Below are positions 62,434 to 64,000 of a stretch of DNA of 64,000 bases, one piece after another (position 1 is the first letter of the stretch; every line of letters begins with the position of its first letter). A program made the position numbers and the translations under genes. The notes under the pieces are model-generated. The model was not told the DNA's origin and did not search any database. It saw only the letters and a program-made list of their open reading frames with translations. Location of the stretch: positions 248,001-312,000 of the forward strand of contig NZ_JBEXAE010000005.1 in the NCBI RefSeq assembly GCF_040566695.1, read 5' to 3'. This stretch comes from Sediminicola arcticus (GTDB lineage: Bacteria; Bacteroidota; Bacteroidia; Flavobacteriales; Flavobacteriaceae).

Positions 62434-63801
62434 ATGAAAATAATCAATGATTTCTTAGCCTCGGTTTTGCCTTATACAGAGTGGGTTATGCTCTTTCTCA
62501 TCATAGGAGGAGGATTGTTTCTGGTTTTTTATTCCAAATTACTGCCTTATCGGTATTTTAAACATGCTATTGCAATTACAGCTGGGAAATACGATAATCC
62601 TGATGATCCTGGGGAGGTAAGTCATCTTCAGGCGCTCTCTTCGGCCGTAGCGGCAACTGTTGGGTTAGGGAATATTTCAGGGGTGGCTATTGCTATTTAT
62701 TTGGGAGGTCCAGGAGTGGTATTTTGGATCTGGGTGACCGCTCTTGTGGGCATGTGTATAAAATTTTATTCCTGTAGCCTTGCAATTATGTTCCGAGGGC
62801 ATGATAGTGAAGGCAACCTCCAAGGTGGTCCAATGTACTATATTACGAAAGGTATGGGGATGAAAGCCAAACCATTAGCTGTGTTCTTCTGTTTGGCCGG
62901 CCTTTTTGGGGTACTCCCTGCCTTTACTGTGAACCAATTTACACAAACCATCATGGGGGTGGTGCAGCCGAATGAGAATATTGCCCTCTTGGGAGATTTT
63001 AATTGGAAGTTGGGTATAGGCATTGTGCTCTCCATTATTACCTCCTTTGTTATTTTTGGGGGACTTAAAAAAATTGCCAAGGTGGCCACGGCTATAGTAC
63101 CCTTTATGGTACTGGTCTATTTGGTAGCCGTCATTTATATTATGGTTATTAATGCGGGACAAGTATTTCCTTCCTTGAAGTTGATATTCGTAGAGGCGTT
63201 TAATTTTAAGACTGCTGTTCAGGGTGGCCTATGGGGTCTTATTATCATAGGTATACGCAGGGCAGTTTTCTCCAATGAATCGGGAGTGGGAAATGCGCCC
63301 ATGTACCATGGACAATCAAAGACCAATGAACCAATACAGGAAGGGCTTGTTGCTATGTTAGGCCCTTTTATAGATACTATTGTTGTATGTACTTTGACTG
63401 CCATAGTGATATTGTTGAGCGGAGCTCATTTAGAAGCAGAGAATAATGGAATTACCATGACGCTTATCGCTTTTGAAAAATCACTCTATGGAGTTGGTGA
63501 TATTCTGTTGATGGTGGTGGTAGCTGCCTTTGCACTTTCCACCTTATTTACCTATTCTTATTACGGGACCAAATGCCTGTCCTTTCTGACCAATGCCAAA
63601 ATTGGTAAGTATTACAACCACATTTATATCTTAAGCATTACCTTTGCAGCGGTCGCTTCGGTAGACCTTGTGGTAAATTTGATAGACTTATCTTTTGCCC
63701 TAATGGTGATCCCCAATATGATTGCGGTTCTCTATTTGGCACCCAAGGTGAACCAAGCAATGAAAATATATTTTTTAAAGGTAAAAGATGGCAGAGCATA
63801 A
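62434..63801 (+). CDS. AGCS-family sodium:alanine (amino acid) symporter
   Basis: Sodium-coupled amino-acid importer of 455 residues with about 11 membrane helices. Family segments are AAVAATVGLGNISGVAIAIYLGGPG near residue 70, MRFRGHDSEGNLQGGPMYYI-like MFRGHDSEGNLQGGPMYYI, and GIRRAVFSNESGVGNAPMYH near residue 278, where FSNEAGxGSAP is the AGCS hallmark. Its last 14 bases overlap the start of era. Confidence 0.93.
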   Translation: MKIINDFLASVLPYTEWVMLFLIIGGGLFLVFYSKLLPYRYFKHAIAITAGKYDNPDDPGEVSHLQALSSAVAATVGLGNISGVAIAIYLGGPGVVFWIWVTALVGMCIKFYSCSLAIMFRGHDSEGNLQGGPMYYITKGMGMKAKPLAVFFCLAGLFGVLPAFTVNQFTQTIMGVVQPNENIALLGDFNWKLGIGIVLSIITSFVIFGGLKKIAKVATAIVPFMVLVYLVAVIYIMVINAGQVFPSLKLIFVEAFNFKTAVQGGLWGLIIIGIRRAVFSNESGVGNAPMYHGQSKTNEPIQEGLVAMLGPFIDTIVVCTLTAIVILLSGAHLEAENNGITMTLIAFEKSLYGVGDILLMVVVAAFALSTLFTYSYYGTKCLSFLTNAKIGKYYNHIYILSITFAAVASVDLVVNLIDLSFALMVIPNMIAVLYLAPKVNQAMKIYFLKVKDGRA

Positions 63802-64000
63802 GGCAGGGTTTGTAAATATCATAGGGAATCCCAATGTGGGAAAATCCACGTTGATGAACGCTTTTGTAGGGGAGAAATTATCTATTATCACTTCCAAGGC
63901 ACAGACCACAAGGCATAGAATCCTTGGGATCGTGAATGGGGATGATTTTCAGATGATTTTATCAGATACTCCTGGCATCATTAAGCCGGCCTATGAATTG
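63788..64000 (+). CDS. era: Era GTPase (C-terminus beyond window)
   Basis: Essential GTPase for 16S rRNA/30S maturation. The first 71 codons are in view: MAEHKAGFVNIIGNPNVGKS contains the G1 loop (GNPNVGKS), followed by the G2 region QTTRHRILG and the G3 motif DTPGI. The Era-specific TTR-x-R-I-x-G pattern separates it from EngA. The ATG overlaps the symporter stop. The KH domain lies outside the window. Confidence 0.95.
   Translation, partial: MAEHKAGFVNIIGNPNVGKSTLMNAFVGEKLSIITSKAQTTRHRILGIVNGDDFQMILSDTPGIIKPAYEL

Overview
The window reads as chromosome of a marine-type Flavobacteriaceae (phylum Bacteroidota). The evidence is a complete gliding and type IX secretion core (gldK, gldL, gldM, gldN in order), Bacteroidota -7 promoter boxes of the form TAnnTTTG ahead of many genes, no chromosomally encoded CCA on the tRNA, low G+C, and Bacteroidota-only families such as the HYC_CC_PP protein and DUF6624. 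I cannot name the genus.

Layout. 1-7.5 kb, minus strand: the cell-shape operon purH-mreB-mreC-mreD-mrdA-rodA (rodA runs off the left edge) and a GAF protein resembling free methionine-R-sulfoxide reductase. 7.6-10.7 kb, plus: a metal (probably copper) module of HYC_CC_PP protein, TonB receptor and HMA-domain protein. 10.8-17.5 kb, minus: groES-groEL, then miaB, a sigma-54 activator, lptE, a TPR protein and secG. 17.9-26.4 kb, plus: topA, a degenerate arginase-fold protein, then gldKLMN. 26.5-32 kb: an FAD oxidoreductase, a DUF983 protein, an ABC-F ATPase and two tandem plant-type leucine-rich-repeat proteins. 32-38 kb: an RND efflux operon. 39-46.6 kb: a two-gene acetate-type symporter plus acetyl-CoA synthetase, convergent with a three-gene acyl-CoA carboxylase.

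46.8-53.7 kb is the accessory and decaying part: a TIGR04283-like glycosyltransferase, a DUF547 protein, a truncated MMPL/RND gene, several small secreted or lipoprotein genes, stretches that look like broken genes, a pair of similar intergenic repeats, and an LpxR-like gene whose natural start seems to have become ACG. 53.9-61.7 kb: a large secreted BNR/VPS10 protein convergent with an operon of DUF885 protein, APC permease and an aldo/keto reductase fused to a RidA domain. 61.8-64 kb: initiator tRNA-Met with a clear promoter and terminator and a nearby 49-bp duplication of its 3' end plus terminator, then an AGCS alanine/sodium symporter and the start of era.

Most of the window is housekeeping or well-known flavobacterial content. 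The less ordinary observations are the arginase-fold protein that has lost metal ligands and sits directly ahead of gldK, a sigma-54-like element ahead of groES close to an activator without a receiver domain, the tRNA-end duplication, the ACG-start LpxR gene, the AKR-RidA fusion that lacks the RidA arginine, and the repeat-bearing island of small secreted proteins. I do not see a convincing wholly new system. No search was run; family names rest on motif recognition.
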